Part shown: positions 1 to 8,653 of the stretch, piece after piece
How positions within the stretch are numbered: the stretch's first letter is position 1
Layout of the letters: each line of letters opens with the position of its first letter
NCBI RefSeq assembly: GCF_014138285.1
Contig: NZ_JACGXN010000002.1
Coordinates: 124,001 to 188,000 of the forward strand
DNA: 64,000 bases
Reading direction: 5' to 3'
From: Phyllobacterium myrsinacearum
Lineage (GTDB): Bacteria; Pseudomonadota; Alphaproteobacteria; Rhizobiales; Rhizobiaceae
Program-made: the position numbers and the translations under genes
Notes under the pieces: model-generated
The model's database searches: none
The model's input: the letters and a program-made list of their open reading frames with translations, nothing else
What the model was told of the DNA's origin: nothing

Positions 1-331
1 AGTAGGGAACGCGTTTGGGCGCGATCGTTTCGACAGCCACGACGTCATAAAGCGCAACCGCAGCAAAGCTCACAAATGTGAAGAACAACGCCAGCAGCAA
101 TGTGCTATTGGGTATGGCGTGGATCGAATGCTTGACGGCACGGAAGGAAATTTCGCCCGACAGATGCGTCAACACCAATAGGCTAAGGACAGCCACGCCG
201 ACACCCATGAAGGTAAACAGCGCGGATTTCGTCTTCTTGCCCCACGGCAGTTTGAGCTGAGAGCGCGCATTGATTTGCTGCAGCGCTTTCTCGTTGCTGT
301 GAACCGGTGACGTGGAAGGGTCCGAGATCAA
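1..331 (-). CDS. MprF/LpiA-like lysylphosphatidylglycerol synthase/flippase, N-terminus only
   Basis: The gene runs off the left edge, so only about 110 N-terminal residues are visible. A short basic cytoplasmic stretch (LKLPWGKKTKS) is followed by two hydrophobic segments, one around FTFMGVGVAVLSLLVL and one around TLLLALFFTFVSFAAVAL, ending in YDVVAVETIAPKRVPY. This matches the start of MprF-type membrane proteins, which add lysine to phosphatidylglycerol and flip the product to raise resistance to cationic peptides and acid. The start is taken as a TTG at 329-331 with GGAAAG about eight bases upstream; an in-frame GTG near 433 is also open. The flippase core and synthase domain lie outside the window, so the call rests on the N-terminus alone. 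Confidence 0.55.
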   Translation of the reverse strand, partial: MISDPSTSPVHSNEKALQQINARSQLKLPWGKKTKSALFTFMGVGVAVLSLLVLTHLSGEISFRAVKHSIHAIPNSTLLLALFFTFVSFAAVALYDVVAVETIAPKRVPY

Positions 332-498
332 TGAACAGTCTTTCCAGTAGATGCCAAAACCACCATGATTTTTGGCAGGCGCGATAAGCTCCGCAATAAT
401 GGCGTCAATATGCCACAACAACGGCAACACTCAACTTTGGGCACACCAAAATCGAGTGCATTGTCCTGCTTGTTATTTCATTATGATGAATTGTGCTA

Positions 499-981
499 CT
501 AGGCGGCGCGATCCAAGGCAAGGTGACGATACGATCCCGGAGCCCGTACGCGTCCCACCGCTGCTGATGGCGGCGTGAGCCCCATGCCTTGCGCAATGGC
601 CGTGGCCACTGAATTGCTGTTCTGAATCAGGAAGGAATAGCCAAGACCGGAAGCCCGGATGCGGGCAGCGACATCAACCGCAGCGCGCCACCGCGTGGCA
701 ACGGCGGTATAATTGCCTTCAAGCAACAGTGTGGTACGCGATGTCGGACGCACATAGAACTCGGGGCAATAGACCAGATCCCGGCTGGCATAGTCGGTGA
801 TGACAGCGGTCAGCCGGCCCCGGATTGCGCAATAGTTGAAACTGCCGTCCGAATTGGCGGCACCGCCATTGATTTCATAAAGCGGCCTGCCCGTCTCATC
901 CGTCCAAACCACAAAATTATGGCTGGCAATCCCGGCAAAACGCGGGATCGGATAGGAGCCGAAGAGAATGCGGTGGTTCAT
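499..981 (-). CDS. Conserved hypothetical protein, 160 aa
   Basis: I do not recognise a characterised family. No signal peptide or membrane segment is visible. The N-terminal half carries HNFVVWTDETGRPLYEINGG, and the C-terminal part has NSNSVATAIAQGMGL, a His...Asn/Ser arrangement that faintly recalls papain-like (NlpC/P60-type) folds. There is no convincing catalytic cysteine, so an enzymatic role is not claimed. It lies between the truncated MprF-like gene and the FAH-family gene, all on the minus strand, but gaps over 150 bp on both sides argue against tight operon coupling. The ATG at 981 gives the longest reading. Confidence 0.6.
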   Translation of the reverse strand: MNHRILFGSYPIPRFAGIASHNFVVWTDETGRPLYEINGGAANSDGSFNYCAIRGRLTAVITDYASRDLVYCPEFYVRPTSRTTLLLEGNYTAVATRWRAAVDVAARIRASGLGYSFLIQNSNSVATAIAQGMGLTPPSAAVGRVRAPGSYRHLALDRAA

Positions 982-1301
982 AAAACGGGCGCTCTTGAGG
1001 TCTGGTTCGAGGAAATCAGAATCTTAAATAGACCATTTGATTTCAAAGACAACAGCCGATTTTCTCATAACTGTGTCAAAGGAATCTGCTTAGCCGGAAC
1101 ACCATCAATAAAGAGACACAAATCTGTCAAACATAAGGCCCTGCGGCGCCATTTCGAGCCTTTTGACGCTGATCTGCGGGGTATACCGAAGCACCGTCCG
1201 GCAGATCAGCGTTCAAAATTTATTTTGCACTTTTTTGCGAGCAAAGCGGCGAAACAGTTTCCCTTCGCTGGCAAATTGAATGCAACGAACCAACCATGAT
1301 A
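982..1301. other. Gene-free stretch with a long inverted repeat
   Basis: No credible gene is seen in these 320 bases. The main structure is an inverted repeat with arms at 1161-1177 and 1201-1218. Its inner 12 bp are perfect (ACGCTGATCTGC / GCAGATCAGCGT) and a further 5-6 bp pair after one unpaired T; the loop is 23 nt. It lies downstream of the minus-strand FAH gene. On the plus strand it is followed by AAAATTTATTTT. Confidence 0.6.
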
Positions 1302-2000
1302 TTAAACAACACGCGTGCGAATTTCGCCGATGCCGTCAACACCGCCGTGCATTTCGTCACCCCGAACGATGGCACCGACACCCGCTGGCGTTCCCGAAAA
1401 GATCAGATCCCCCGCCTGAAGCGTAAACAATGTCGAGAGATAGGCGATCGTTTCAGGAACGTTCCAGATCAACTGCCTGAGGTCACCGCGCTGGCGTTCC
1501 TTACCGTTCACATTGAGCCAGATTGCACCTGAAGACGGGTGACCGACTTTTGACGCCGGAACAATATCCGAACATGGCGCTGAGGCCTCGAATGCCTTGC
1601 CCACTTCCCACGGACGCCCAAGCTTTTTTGCCTCGCCCTGCAAGTCGCGCCTTGTCATGTCGAGCCCGACCGCATAGCCGAACACATGGTCAAGTGCTTT
1701 GCCGGCGGCAATATCCGTTCCGCCCTTTCCGAGTGCGATCACCATTTCCATCTCGTAATGCACGTCATTGGAGCCGGACGGATAGGGAAAGTCGCCATTG
1801 CCTGTTATTAGCGTGTCCGGGTTCTTCTGAAAGAAAAACGGCGGTTCACGGTTCGGGTCATGGCCCATTTCAATGGCATGATCGGCGTAATTTCGGCCGA
1901 CACAGTAAATCCGGTGGACGGGAAACAGCTTATCCGACCCGTTCACACGCAAAACCGGCTGGGAAACGGGCTGGAAGAGGAATTGATCATTCTGCATCAT
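1302..2000 (-). CDS. Fumarylacetoacetate hydrolase family protein (fumarylpyruvate hydrolase-like)
   Basis: At 232 aa this is a single FAH catalytic domain (PF01557 type) without the SH3-like N-terminal domain of true fumarylacetoacetases. Landmarks are IYCVGRNYADHAIEMGH near residue 31, the metal-binding acidic pair in HYEMEMV, the stretch GYAVGLDMTRRDLQ, and the C-terminal GDLIFSGTPAGVG. The wording resembles fumarylpyruvate hydrolases (NagL-type, gentisate/maleylpyruvate pathway), which cleave acylpyruvates to pyruvate plus an acid. No gentisate pathway genes are adjacent, so the substrate is open; acylpyruvase or oxaloacetate decarboxylase activity is equally possible. It is divergent from the glucanase-like gene across a 151-bp gap. 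Confidence 0.85.
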   Translation of the reverse strand: MMQNDQFLFQPVSQPVLRVNGSDKLFPVHRIYCVGRNYADHAIEMGHDPNREPPFFFQKNPDTLITGNGDFPYPSGSNDVHYEMEMVIALGKGGTDIAAGKALDHVFGYAVGLDMTRRDLQGEAKKLGRPWEVGKAFEASAPCSDIVPASKVGHPSSGAIWLNVNGKERQRGDLRQLIWNVPETIAYLSTLFTLQAGDLIFSGTPAGVGAIVRGDEMHGGVDGIGEIRTRVV

Positions 2001-2151
2001 GGGCCTTTCACACGAGATTGATCGCCTTGATCGACTTTGACCTTGGCAAGCTGACGATCACGCTACACATGGTATAGAGAAGAGACAAATACCGGATAGA
2101 CTCCGGCAAGTGTAGCGCCGTTTTGCCCTGTATCAGGAATATTCAGCCTTT

Positions 2152-3456
2152 ATGGATCAAACACTCGTGCACGGAAAAACAGGCGTCGGCGCCGAAGATG
2201 ATGCTTTGCTCGACAAGGTTCAGCGGGCCAGCTTCCAGTATTTCTGGGAAGGCGCTCATCCGCAAAGTGGTCTTGCAAGGGACCGCTCCGGCAAAAGTGC
2301 CGATCCGAACAACGACCTCGTGGCAACGGGCGCAAGCGGGTTTGGCTTCATGGCCATTCTGGTGGCTATCGAACGGGGCTGGATCGAGCGTCCGGCGGCG
2401 ATTACCCGTATCGAGACAATGCTTACCGCCCTGGAACACACCAAGCGCTATCACGGTGTGTTTCCGCATTTCTTCAACGGTGCCGACGGGTCCACCATTC
2501 CGTTTTCCCTGCGGGACGATGGCGGCGATCTGGTCGAAACCTCATTCCTGTTTCAGGGTCTGTTTTGTGTGCGGCAGTATTTTTCTGCGGCGTCAGCGGC
2601 TGAGACGGCTATGCGCGACCGGATAACCCATCTCTGGCATGCGGTGGAGTGGACAGCGCATATCAAGCACGGAGAAAAGGTCCTGTACTGGCATCACAGC
2701 CCTCGCTACCACTTTGCCCGCAACGTGCCGATCCGCGGTTGGAACGAAGCGCTCATTACCTATGTCCTGGCAGCTGGTGCCCCCAGACACGGCATTGAAG
2801 CTGACATCTATCACGAAGGGTTTGCCACCGGCAGCCAGTTCATCAACCGGCGTGACTATTATGGCATAAACCTGCCCCTCGGCCCGGACTACGGCGGTCC
2901 GTTATTCTTTGCGCATTATTCGTTCTGTGGTCTTGATCCACGCGGCCTATCGGACCGCTATGCGGACTACTGGGAGCAGAACCGCAACCATGTACGCATC
3001 AACTACGCGCATTGCGTGGAAAATCCCCACGGCTACCGTGGCTATGGGCCCGACAGCTGGGGCTTGACCTCAAGCCACGGCCCCACAGGCTACGTTGCCA
3101 GTTCGCCCGCGTCGGATTTTGGTCTGATTGCGCCGACCGCCTCCATTTGCAGTCTGCCCTATCTGCCTGACGAAGCCATGCATGCCCTTCGACATTTTTT
3201 CACACTGCCCCGGGGAAAGGTCTGGGGGCGTTTCGGCTTTGTCGATGCATTCTCGCCGAACAGTGGATGGTTCGCCAGAACCTATCTCGGTATTGATCAG
3301 GGCCCCGTGATTTCGATGATCGAAAACCACAGGACCGGCCTGCTGTGGAGCCTCTTCATGAGCGCACCGGAAGTGCGCCAGGGACTGCAAAAACTCGGCT
3401 TCACCAGTCCGCATCTGGTCGATTCTGCACAGTCAATAATGGAACCAATGGCCTGA
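2152..3456 (+). CDS. Glucoamylase-family protein (GH144-type endo-beta-1,2-glucanase-like)
   Basis: The 434-residue protein matches the glycoamylase-like family (PF10091), which includes GH144 endo-beta-1,2-glucanases. Typical features are LLDKVQRASFQYFWEGAHP at the start, the acidic patch RDDGGDLVETSFLFQGL near residue 130, and aromatic-rich segments such as GYRGYGPDSWGLTSSHGP and FSPNSGWFARTYLGIDQGP. No signal peptide is visible, so the product would act in the cytoplasm. Rhizobiales make cyclic beta-1,2-glucans, so turnover of such glucans is a reasonable inference, but no glucan synthase gene lies nearby. The lipid kinase reading frame opens directly after the stop on the same strand. Confidence 0.8.
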   Translation: MDQTLVHGKTGVGAEDDALLDKVQRASFQYFWEGAHPQSGLARDRSGKSADPNNDLVATGASGFGFMAILVAIERGWIERPAAITRIETMLTALEHTKRYHGVFPHFFNGADGSTIPFSLRDDGGDLVETSFLFQGLFCVRQYFSAASAAETAMRDRITHLWHAVEWTAHIKHGEKVLYWHHSPRYHFARNVPIRGWNEALITYVLAAGAPRHGIEADIYHEGFATGSQFINRRDYYGINLPLGPDYGGPLFFAHYSFCGLDPRGLSDRYADYWEQNRNHVRINYAHCVENPHGYRGYGPDSWGLTSSHGPTGYVASSPASDFGLIAPTASICSLPYLPDEAMHALRHFFTLPRGKVWGRFGFVDAFSPNSGWFARTYLGIDQGPVISMIENHRTGLLWSLFMSAPEVRQGLQKLGFTSPHLVDSAQSIMEPMA

Positions 3457-3534
3457 TTGCGCATTGCGACATTCGAAGGAGCCGGTCATATCTGGTTGGC
3501 TCGCCGTGATTATTTCTGCCATCGGGGACCATTC

Positions 3535-4446
3535 ATGAAAATTCATGCCGTTTTCAACCGCGATGGCGGTACATTCCGCACGACCGACATGAAGGCATTC
3601 GCCCTACACGCGAAAGAAATATTTGAAAAACATGGACATACCTTCGAGAGTGAGAGCGTAGCTGGCAAGGATATCGTCAAGGCCCTCAAGAATGCCGCTT
3701 CGAAAGATGATGATCGGGTGTTGATGGCAGGCGGCGGGGATGGAACGATTTCCGCCGCCGCTGACGTTACCTGGAAAGCCGGAGTACCACTCGCGGTCTT
3801 GCCTGCGGGAACCATGAACCTCTTCGCCCGCTCGCTGAAAATACCACTCGATTTGCATGCCGCACTGGAAAGTCTAGCCAGCGGTACGGTTGAACACGTT
3901 GATATCTCAACCGCCAATGAACGCACATTCGTCCATCAGTTCTCGATCGGTTTCCAGCCGCAGATGATCAAACTGCGCAACACACTGGAATTCAATTCTC
4001 GATGGGGCAAGCGCCTGGCCAGCATGCGGGCCTTTGCCAAGGCTATCGGCCGCCCGCCCCGCTTCGCCGTGCGTATGACCATCGACGGCGCACCGACAGA
4101 GCGCTCGGTATCCGCAATTTCCATCTCCAACAATCCCTATGGCCAAAGCATGTTGCCGATAGCCGACATCGTGAATCGCGGTGAGTTGGGCGTTTACATC
4201 GCCGAGCGGCTTTCACCCCTTTCGGTGACCAAACTGGCGGCAACCGTGCTCATGGGTTCCTGGCGCAAGAACAACGACGTGAACGAAATATTGGCCAAGG
4301 AGGTTGATCTGCATTTTCCGCATCTTCATCGCCGGGCCAAAGCCACGATAGATGGCGAGCTTATTCCGCTGGAGCGGGACGTAACGATCAAGATTCATGC
4401 GGGTGAATTGAAGGTTCTGGTTCCCGCCCCGCCAGCATCCAAATAA
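3535..4446 (+). CDS. Diacylglycerol kinase family lipid kinase
   Basis: A DAGK catalytic domain (PF00781) fills the N-terminal half of this 303-aa protein, with the nucleotide-binding motif MAGGGDGTISAAA followed by LAVLPAGTMNLFARSL, the usual two-part signature. The C-terminal half is the beta-rich lipid kinase domain, ending in HRRAKATIDGELIPLE. Members of the family phosphorylate diacylglycerol or related lipids at the inner membrane. The start is the ATG at 3535, because the protein then opens with MKIHAVFNRDGG as expected; a TTG at 3457 would add 26 residues without family support. It probably shares a transcript with the upstream glucanase-like gene. Confidence 0.85.
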   Translation: MKIHAVFNRDGGTFRTTDMKAFALHAKEIFEKHGHTFESESVAGKDIVKALKNAASKDDDRVLMAGGGDGTISAAADVTWKAGVPLAVLPAGTMNLFARSLKIPLDLHAALESLASGTVEHVDISTANERTFVHQFSIGFQPQMIKLRNTLEFNSRWGKRLASMRAFAKAIGRPPRFAVRMTIDGAPTERSVSAISISNNPYGQSMLPIADIVNRGELGVYIAERLSPLSVTKLAATVLMGSWRKNNDVNEILAKEVDLHFPHLHRRAKATIDGELIPLERDVTIKIHAGELKVLVPAPPASK

Positions 4447-4472
4447 AAACGGCGCAGCTTGCACCGCGCCGT
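4445..4472 (-). terminator. Rho-independent terminator of the lipoprotein gene
   Basis: An ACGGCGC / GCGCCGT stem (4449-4455 and 4466-4472, 10-nt loop) is followed on the minus strand by TTTTT. It lies between two convergent genes and suits the minus-strand lipoprotein gene. Confidence 0.7.
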
Positions 4473-4493
4473 CCCGTTATTAAAGCGGAAGAA

Positions 4494-4940
4494 TCAGCCC
4501 TGCTGCTGAACCTGCTTCTTCCTGGATTTCTTGACCGGCGTATCGGCGGTGCCACCGGCAGCCTTCTTGGTAGCGGCAGCTTCTTCTGCGGCAACCTGAT
4601 CGGCGCTCTTCGGCATTGTATCGACAACAGAGCGAACCTTGCCCTTGTCGGTAACGGTGCAGAGTGCATCGCGAATATCAACCTTGAGGCTGACTTCATT
4701 GACACCAGCACCGACCGCACGCTCATCAACTGCGCGGATATTCCGCTCAGATAGAACATACTTGTTCGCAGCCGCCGCGATGCACGGTTCCGCAAGAGCC
4801 GAGCTGACCGGCGGGCGAACCGGAGAAAATGTCGCAAATGTCGGTCCTGCGCTGGGCTCGCCGGTGGTCGAACATGCAGCCAAAGGAACAAGAATTGCCA
4901 AGGGGGCAATCCGGCTTAGAATAGAGGTAGGCAGGCGCAT
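4494..4940 (-). CDS. Putative lipoprotein, function unknown
   Basis: The 148-aa product opens with a lipoprotein signal: a short basic start, the hydrophobic IAPLAILVPLAA and the lipobox LAAC with Cys near residue 23. The mature part holds a small conserved-looking region with two cysteines (EPCIAAAANKY and DALCTVTDKGKVRSVVD), then an Ala/Lys/Gln-rich tail ending KKSRKKQVQQQG that is probably disordered. I do not recognise a family with known function. It is convergent with the lipid kinase gene and separated from it by a terminator hairpin. Confidence 0.75.
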   Translation of the reverse strand: MRLPTSILSRIAPLAILVPLAACSTTGEPSAGPTFATFSPVRPPVSSALAEPCIAAAANKYVLSERNIRAVDERAVGAGVNEVSLKVDIRDALCTVTDKGKVRSVVDTMPKSADQVAAEEAAATKKAAGGTADTPVKKSRKKQVQQQG

Positions 4941-5068
4941 GGCTTTCTCCGCAAAGTCTCATCGCAGGGTAATGTCTGATTAGGCCGGAAACTATTCGCT
5001 TTTAACCATTTGTCTAGTGGCACAACGGCCACAATGGGACTTTATTGCCACAATCCCCAGATCGCATC

Positions 5069-5947
5069 CTATGGAGAAACAGTGAGCATCCAGTTCAAAA
5101 CACCACGCCAGTCCGACATACGGATTGGTGTACCGTGGTTGCCGGTCTCGAAGCGGACAAAACGGACAGGATAGCCTTTCGCCGATTTGCGTATCTTTTG
5201 GTAAAATGCTTCCTGATCATCAATGCCAAACACCGGGTCGCGGCTGCCATGACCGAAGAAAACGGGAATGCGCCTCTTGTAGGAAGGCGAGCCAATGAAC
5301 TTATCCTCCCACAACGAGCCAAGAATGACCAATCCGGAAATGTTTTTGGCCGCCTCTGCATTCTGTGCAAGCCCCCAGCACAGCGAACCTCCCATTGAAC
5401 CACAGGCAACAAACAGTTTGGCCTGCGGTGACTGGGACTTGAAATAGGCGATCAGGCCGGCAATCTGCGCCACCCCCCTGTCGCCGAAATCGTGGAAATC
5501 CGGGGTGAGATACAGGCCACCGTTGAGAACCATCAAATTCTTGATGCGGTTGAAATTACCGCCAAAGGTAAAATCATTCATACCTTGCTGACGGTTGCCG
5601 CCTTGTCCGTGGAGATAGATGGTGATGACAGACGCGCCCGGATCAATTTTCCCGGCGGCCATCACCTTGATGGGACCGTTGGCTGTCGTTACCACCAGAT
5701 CCTTCTGCATCCGCTTGGCCGCAAGATCGATGTATTTCCGTTTGACCCGGAGCTCGGGTATCTCATCGCGACCGTTGATATCGCGCATTTCATTGTAGTC
5801 GACCACGATGTAATCGCCGCCATCTGATGACTTCATGATACCCGGATAGGCAAATATGTCGTCCTTGAAGGGCTCAAGCTGCGTTGCGAACGCTGCACTG
5901 GACAAACAGACGGCAGCCAGCGCGCCAAGAATAATAGTCCGGATCAA
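5069..5947 (-). CDS. Secreted alpha/beta hydrolase
   Basis: The 292-residue protein starts with a clear Sec signal peptide (MIRTIILGALAAVCLSSAAFA). The body is an alpha/beta hydrolase: an oxyanion segment YLHGQGGNRQQG, the nucleophile elbow CGSMGGSLCWG with serine as likely nucleophile, an acidic residue in HGSRDPVFGI, and the catalytic histidine in GNHGTPI near the C-terminus. It would act in the periplasm as an esterase or lipase-like enzyme; the substrate cannot be read from sequence. It lies 15 bp downstream of the molybdopterin fusion gene on the same strand, so it may be the last gene of that transcript although its role looks unrelated. Confidence 0.8.
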   Translation of the reverse strand: MIRTIILGALAAVCLSSAAFATQLEPFKDDIFAYPGIMKSSDGGDYIVVDYNEMRDINGRDEIPELRVKRKYIDLAAKRMQKDLVVTTANGPIKVMAAGKIDPGASVITIYLHGQGGNRQQGMNDFTFGGNFNRIKNLMVLNGGLYLTPDFHDFGDRGVAQIAGLIAYFKSQSPQAKLFVACGSMGGSLCWGLAQNAEAAKNISGLVILGSLWEDKFIGSPSYKRRIPVFFGHGSRDPVFGIDDQEAFYQKIRKSAKGYPVRFVRFETGNHGTPIRMSDWRGVLNWMLTVSP

Positions 5948-5962
5948 ATGAACACCTTCTGA

Positions 5963-7582
5963 TTATCGCACCGTTTCCACGATGGTACCGCCTGCCAGCC
6001 GCAACATGTCGGGCGTGTCCACGTCGATGGCAGCTGCTTCGCCAAGCTCTATATCAATGACAGGAATATCGCCACGCTCGACCAGATGCCGTGCACCGAC
6101 ATCACCGGCGAGGGTAAAAACCTCATCGAAGAGGAACCGGGGCAGGATCACCGGATTACCGCGCTTGCCTTTGAACGTTGCCCGCACCACTGTTTGCCCG
6201 CCGACGCTCTGAAATTGCCGAACCATGGTTTGCAGATCATGCGCAGACAACGCCGGCATGTCGGCAAGCATGATCATCACGCCATCTGCCGACGGCGGCA
6301 CATGCCGTATGGCCACATGCAACGACGACGCAAGGCCGCTGGTGTGATCCTTGTTGAGTGCGATGCTCACAGGCAGTCCGTCCAGCGCCGCACTGCACTC
6401 CTTCGCCATATGCCCGAGGACCGCAATCACCGGCTCTCCTCCCGCCTCGATTGCCAATTCAGCCGACCGGCGGATCAACGGTACGCCGCCAAATGTGGCC
6501 AATAACTTGTTGGCGCCCCCCATACGGGTCGACCGTCCGGCAGCAAGGACCGCTATGGCGACCGTCGGTTTTGGCAAGGGAGGTCGCGGGTCACGGGGCT
6601 GCGGACGCGTGGGAATCTCCATCAGAAGCCCGCCGACGCCCATCCCGACCACATCCGCCTTGGTCACGAGGATATCCGCCATAAGCCGGTCAATCACCCA
6701 GTCGAATCCATTCTCCTTCGGGCTGCGGGCGCAGCCGGGAGCACCGATGACAGGCTTGCCGTCCAGTTCGCCCAACACAAGCAGATTGCCGGGATCGACC
6801 GGCATTCCGATGTGATGCACCATTCCGCCGGCTGCCCGGATGGCCGCCGGAACGACATCATCCTTATCGACGACCGCCGATGCGCCGAAAATGATGACAA
6901 TATCGCTGTTACGGTGCATCTGCCTGATCGAGGCGGCAAGTGGATCTGTCTCATGCGCCGGGCGCAACTCTCCGATAAGGGCGCCGCCGCTGGCGGCAAC
7001 ACGTGCATCGACAACGCGCGTGGTCTTGTCGAGGACCCCGGGTTTGACCGACGCGAGCGTGGTCTGGATCAAGCCGACGCGCGTATCGGAAAAAGCGTGA
7101 ACACCAAAGGCGTTGCGCTGGCATGCGAGTGTTTCGATTTCATCAAGAACCGTCTTCGACACAGCGAAAGGAATAATCTTGATGGTGACAACCATCTGTC
7201 CCTGCTCCACCCGTTCGAAAGGCTTGAGGGTGGCTATCGTCACCGATGGATCAACGGAATTGACGGCGTTGATGAGATCCGCGTCAACGGTAAAAAGCCC
7301 GGCACTTCCGGCATAGCAATTCACCCGGCCCGTGGATGCAGGACCGGCCTGAATGCCGAACCATTGCAGGACACCGGTTATCTGCCGGGCAGCGGCATTC
7401 TCTTCAACATCGTCAGTTTCAAGGCGTGCGGCAGTCACTTCCGAAACGCCTGCGCTGCGCAATTGCTCGATATCGTCCTGTGTCAGCACATGGCCTTTTT
7501 TCAGCTTCGCTGCGCCCGCGTGGGTTGAATGGGCGAGAATGGCTCCAAGCGCCATATCCAAGGGGGTACTGCCGAAAATCAT
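5963..7582 (-). CDS. Molybdopterin-binding / MobA-like nucleotidyltransferase fusion
   Basis: Two domains are fused in 539 residues. Residues 1 to about 335 form a MoeA/MogA-like molybdopterin-binding region (for example NSDIVIIFGASAVVDKDDVV and KPVIGAPGCARSPKENGFDW). After a proline-rich linker (PRPQPRDPRPPLPKPT), residues from about 345 form an NTP transferase with the MobA/MocA signature LAAGRSTRMGGANKLLATF and ADMPALS. By family knowledge such fusions insert molybdenum and transfer a nucleotide, giving the dinucleotide cofactor of xanthine-dehydrogenase-type hydroxylases. The start overlaps the stop of the upstream xdhC-like gene by 4 bp, showing translational coupling. Confidence 0.88.
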   Translation of the reverse strand: MIFGSTPLDMALGAILAHSTHAGAAKLKKGHVLTQDDIEQLRSAGVSEVTAARLETDDVEENAAARQITGVLQWFGIQAGPASTGRVNCYAGSAGLFTVDADLINAVNSVDPSVTIATLKPFERVEQGQMVVTIKIIPFAVSKTVLDEIETLACQRNAFGVHAFSDTRVGLIQTTLASVKPGVLDKTTRVVDARVAASGGALIGELRPAHETDPLAASIRQMHRNSDIVIIFGASAVVDKDDVVPAAIRAAGGMVHHIGMPVDPGNLLVLGELDGKPVIGAPGCARSPKENGFDWVIDRLMADILVTKADVVGMGVGGLLMEIPTRPQPRDPRPPLPKPTVAIAVLAAGRSTRMGGANKLLATFGGVPLIRRSAELAIEAGGEPVIAVLGHMAKECSAALDGLPVSIALNKDHTSGLASSLHVAIRHVPPSADGVMIMLADMPALSAHDLQTMVRQFQSVGGQTVVRATFKGKRGNPVILPRFLFDEVFTLAGDVGARHLVERGDIPVIDIELGEAAAIDVDTPDMLRLAGGTIVETVR

Positions 7583-8292
7583 GCGGTCTTTTCCAGTGTT
7601 AGCGGTGTATGCAGGCTGCGGGCACGAAATGCACCGATGACCTCTGCAAGCACGGCAACAGCGATCTCGGATGGACTTGCCGCGCCGATATCGAGGCCGA
7701 TCGGCGCATGAATACGGGCAATGCCTGCATCATCGAAACCGAGCGCACGCAGCCGCTCCACTCTTGCGCCATGGGTCTTGCGACTGCCAAGTGCGCCGAT
7801 ATAGAAGCACCCCGCTTTCAAGGCTGCTTCCAGTGCCTGATCGTCAATTTTAGGGTCATGGGTCACAACCGCAACGGCTGTATAGGCATCGAACGGCCGG
7901 GTTTTCAGCACATCCTGCGGCCATTCGGCAAAAAGTGTCACATCGGAAAAGCGCTCCGGCGTGGCAAAAGCAGTACGCGGATCGATAATCTCCACATCAT
8001 AGCCCGCAAGCTTCGCCATGGGTGCCAGTGCCTGACTGATATGCACAGCACCGATAACAACAAGGCGCGGCGGGGGAAGATGGACATTGAGGAAGAACGA
8101 GCGTCCATCAACCTCGGCAACGCCGGACCGGCCGGAGAGAAATGCCCTGCCAATCAGTTCACCCAACTGTCCGGCAACCGGATCACCCTCTTTGATCACC
8201 CGGTCACGGCCATCGCCGAGATCGGTCAGAAGCAGCGCAGCCCGGCGGGCCCGGCGTTCAGCATTCAGTTTCTTGAGGCAATAGGGATCCAC
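7579..8292 (-). CDS. XdhC family protein with Rossmann domain
   Basis: The 237 residues carry the C-terminal XdhC domain (PF13478 type). The Rossmann stretch LVVIGAVHISQALAPMAKLAG is followed by EIIDPRTAFATPERF, VVTHDPKIDDQALEAAL and GALGSRKTHGARVERLR. XdhC proteins bind the molybdenum cofactor, help sulfurate it and hand it to xanthine dehydrogenase or CO-dehydrogenase-type enzymes. In many bacteria this domain is fused to the XdhC_CoxI N-terminal domain; here that domain is mainly a separate gene 10 bp upstream. It overlaps the fusion gene downstream by 4 bp. Confidence 0.85.
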   Translation of the reverse strand: MDPYCLKKLNAERRARRAALLLTDLGDGRDRVIKEGDPVAGQLGELIGRAFLSGRSGVAEVDGRSFFLNVHLPPPRLVVIGAVHISQALAPMAKLAGYDVEIIDPRTAFATPERFSDVTLFAEWPQDVLKTRPFDAYTAVAVVTHDPKIDDQALEAALKAGCFYIGALGSRKTHGARVERLRALGFDDAGIARIHAPIGLDIGAASPSEIAVAVLAEVIGAFRARSLHTPLTLEKTA

Positions 8293-8301
8293 GATGCGTC
8301 C

Positions 8302-8634
8302 TCAGCCCAGCCGTTCGACGTAGACTTTGATGCGGCCGCCGCAGGACAATCCTACCTGCCAGGCCGTTTCATCGGCAACGCCGAACTCCAGCAGGCGCGG
8401 TTCACCGCTGGCGAGGACATCCATCGCCTCGGCAATGACGGAGCCTTCGACACAACCGCCGGATACAGAGCCTTCAAAATTACCCTTTTCGTCGATGATC
8501 AGATGACTGCCGACCGGGCGCGGCGCCGATCCCCAGGTTTCGATGACTGTGGCAATGGCAACATCGCGGCCGGCGGACATCCAGTGCTCCGCCGTCAGCA
8601 GCGGATCGAGTTCACTCGTGGTTTGTTGTGTCAT
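8302..8634 (-). CDS. XdhC/CoxI family N-terminal-domain protein
   Basis: This short 110-aa protein matches the XdhC_CoxI domain (PF02625): VAIATVIETWGSAPRPVGSHL, then FEGSVSGGCVEGSVIAEA, then LSCGGRIKVYVERL with the conserved cysteines in GGCVEG and SCGG. It is likely a molybdenum cofactor chaperone working with the Rossmann-type XdhC encoded just downstream. The start is the ATG at 8634; a longer frame from 8709 would overlap the coxE-like gene and lacks family support. It lies 19 bp downstream of that gene. Confidence 0.85.
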   Translation of the reverse strand: MTQQTTSELDPLLTAEHWMSAGRDVAIATVIETWGSAPRPVGSHLIIDEKGNFEGSVSGGCVEGSVIAEAMDVLASGEPRLLEFGVADETAWQVGLSCGGRIKVYVERLG

Positions 8635-8653
8635 GGCCAAGTCTCCCGCACTA

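Noticed and set aside
919-1532. Plus-strand frames of 126 and 78 aa
   Set aside because: The first crosses the intergenic inverted repeat and the end of an antisense gene, the second lies antisense to the FAH gene; neither has a ribosome site or a domain.
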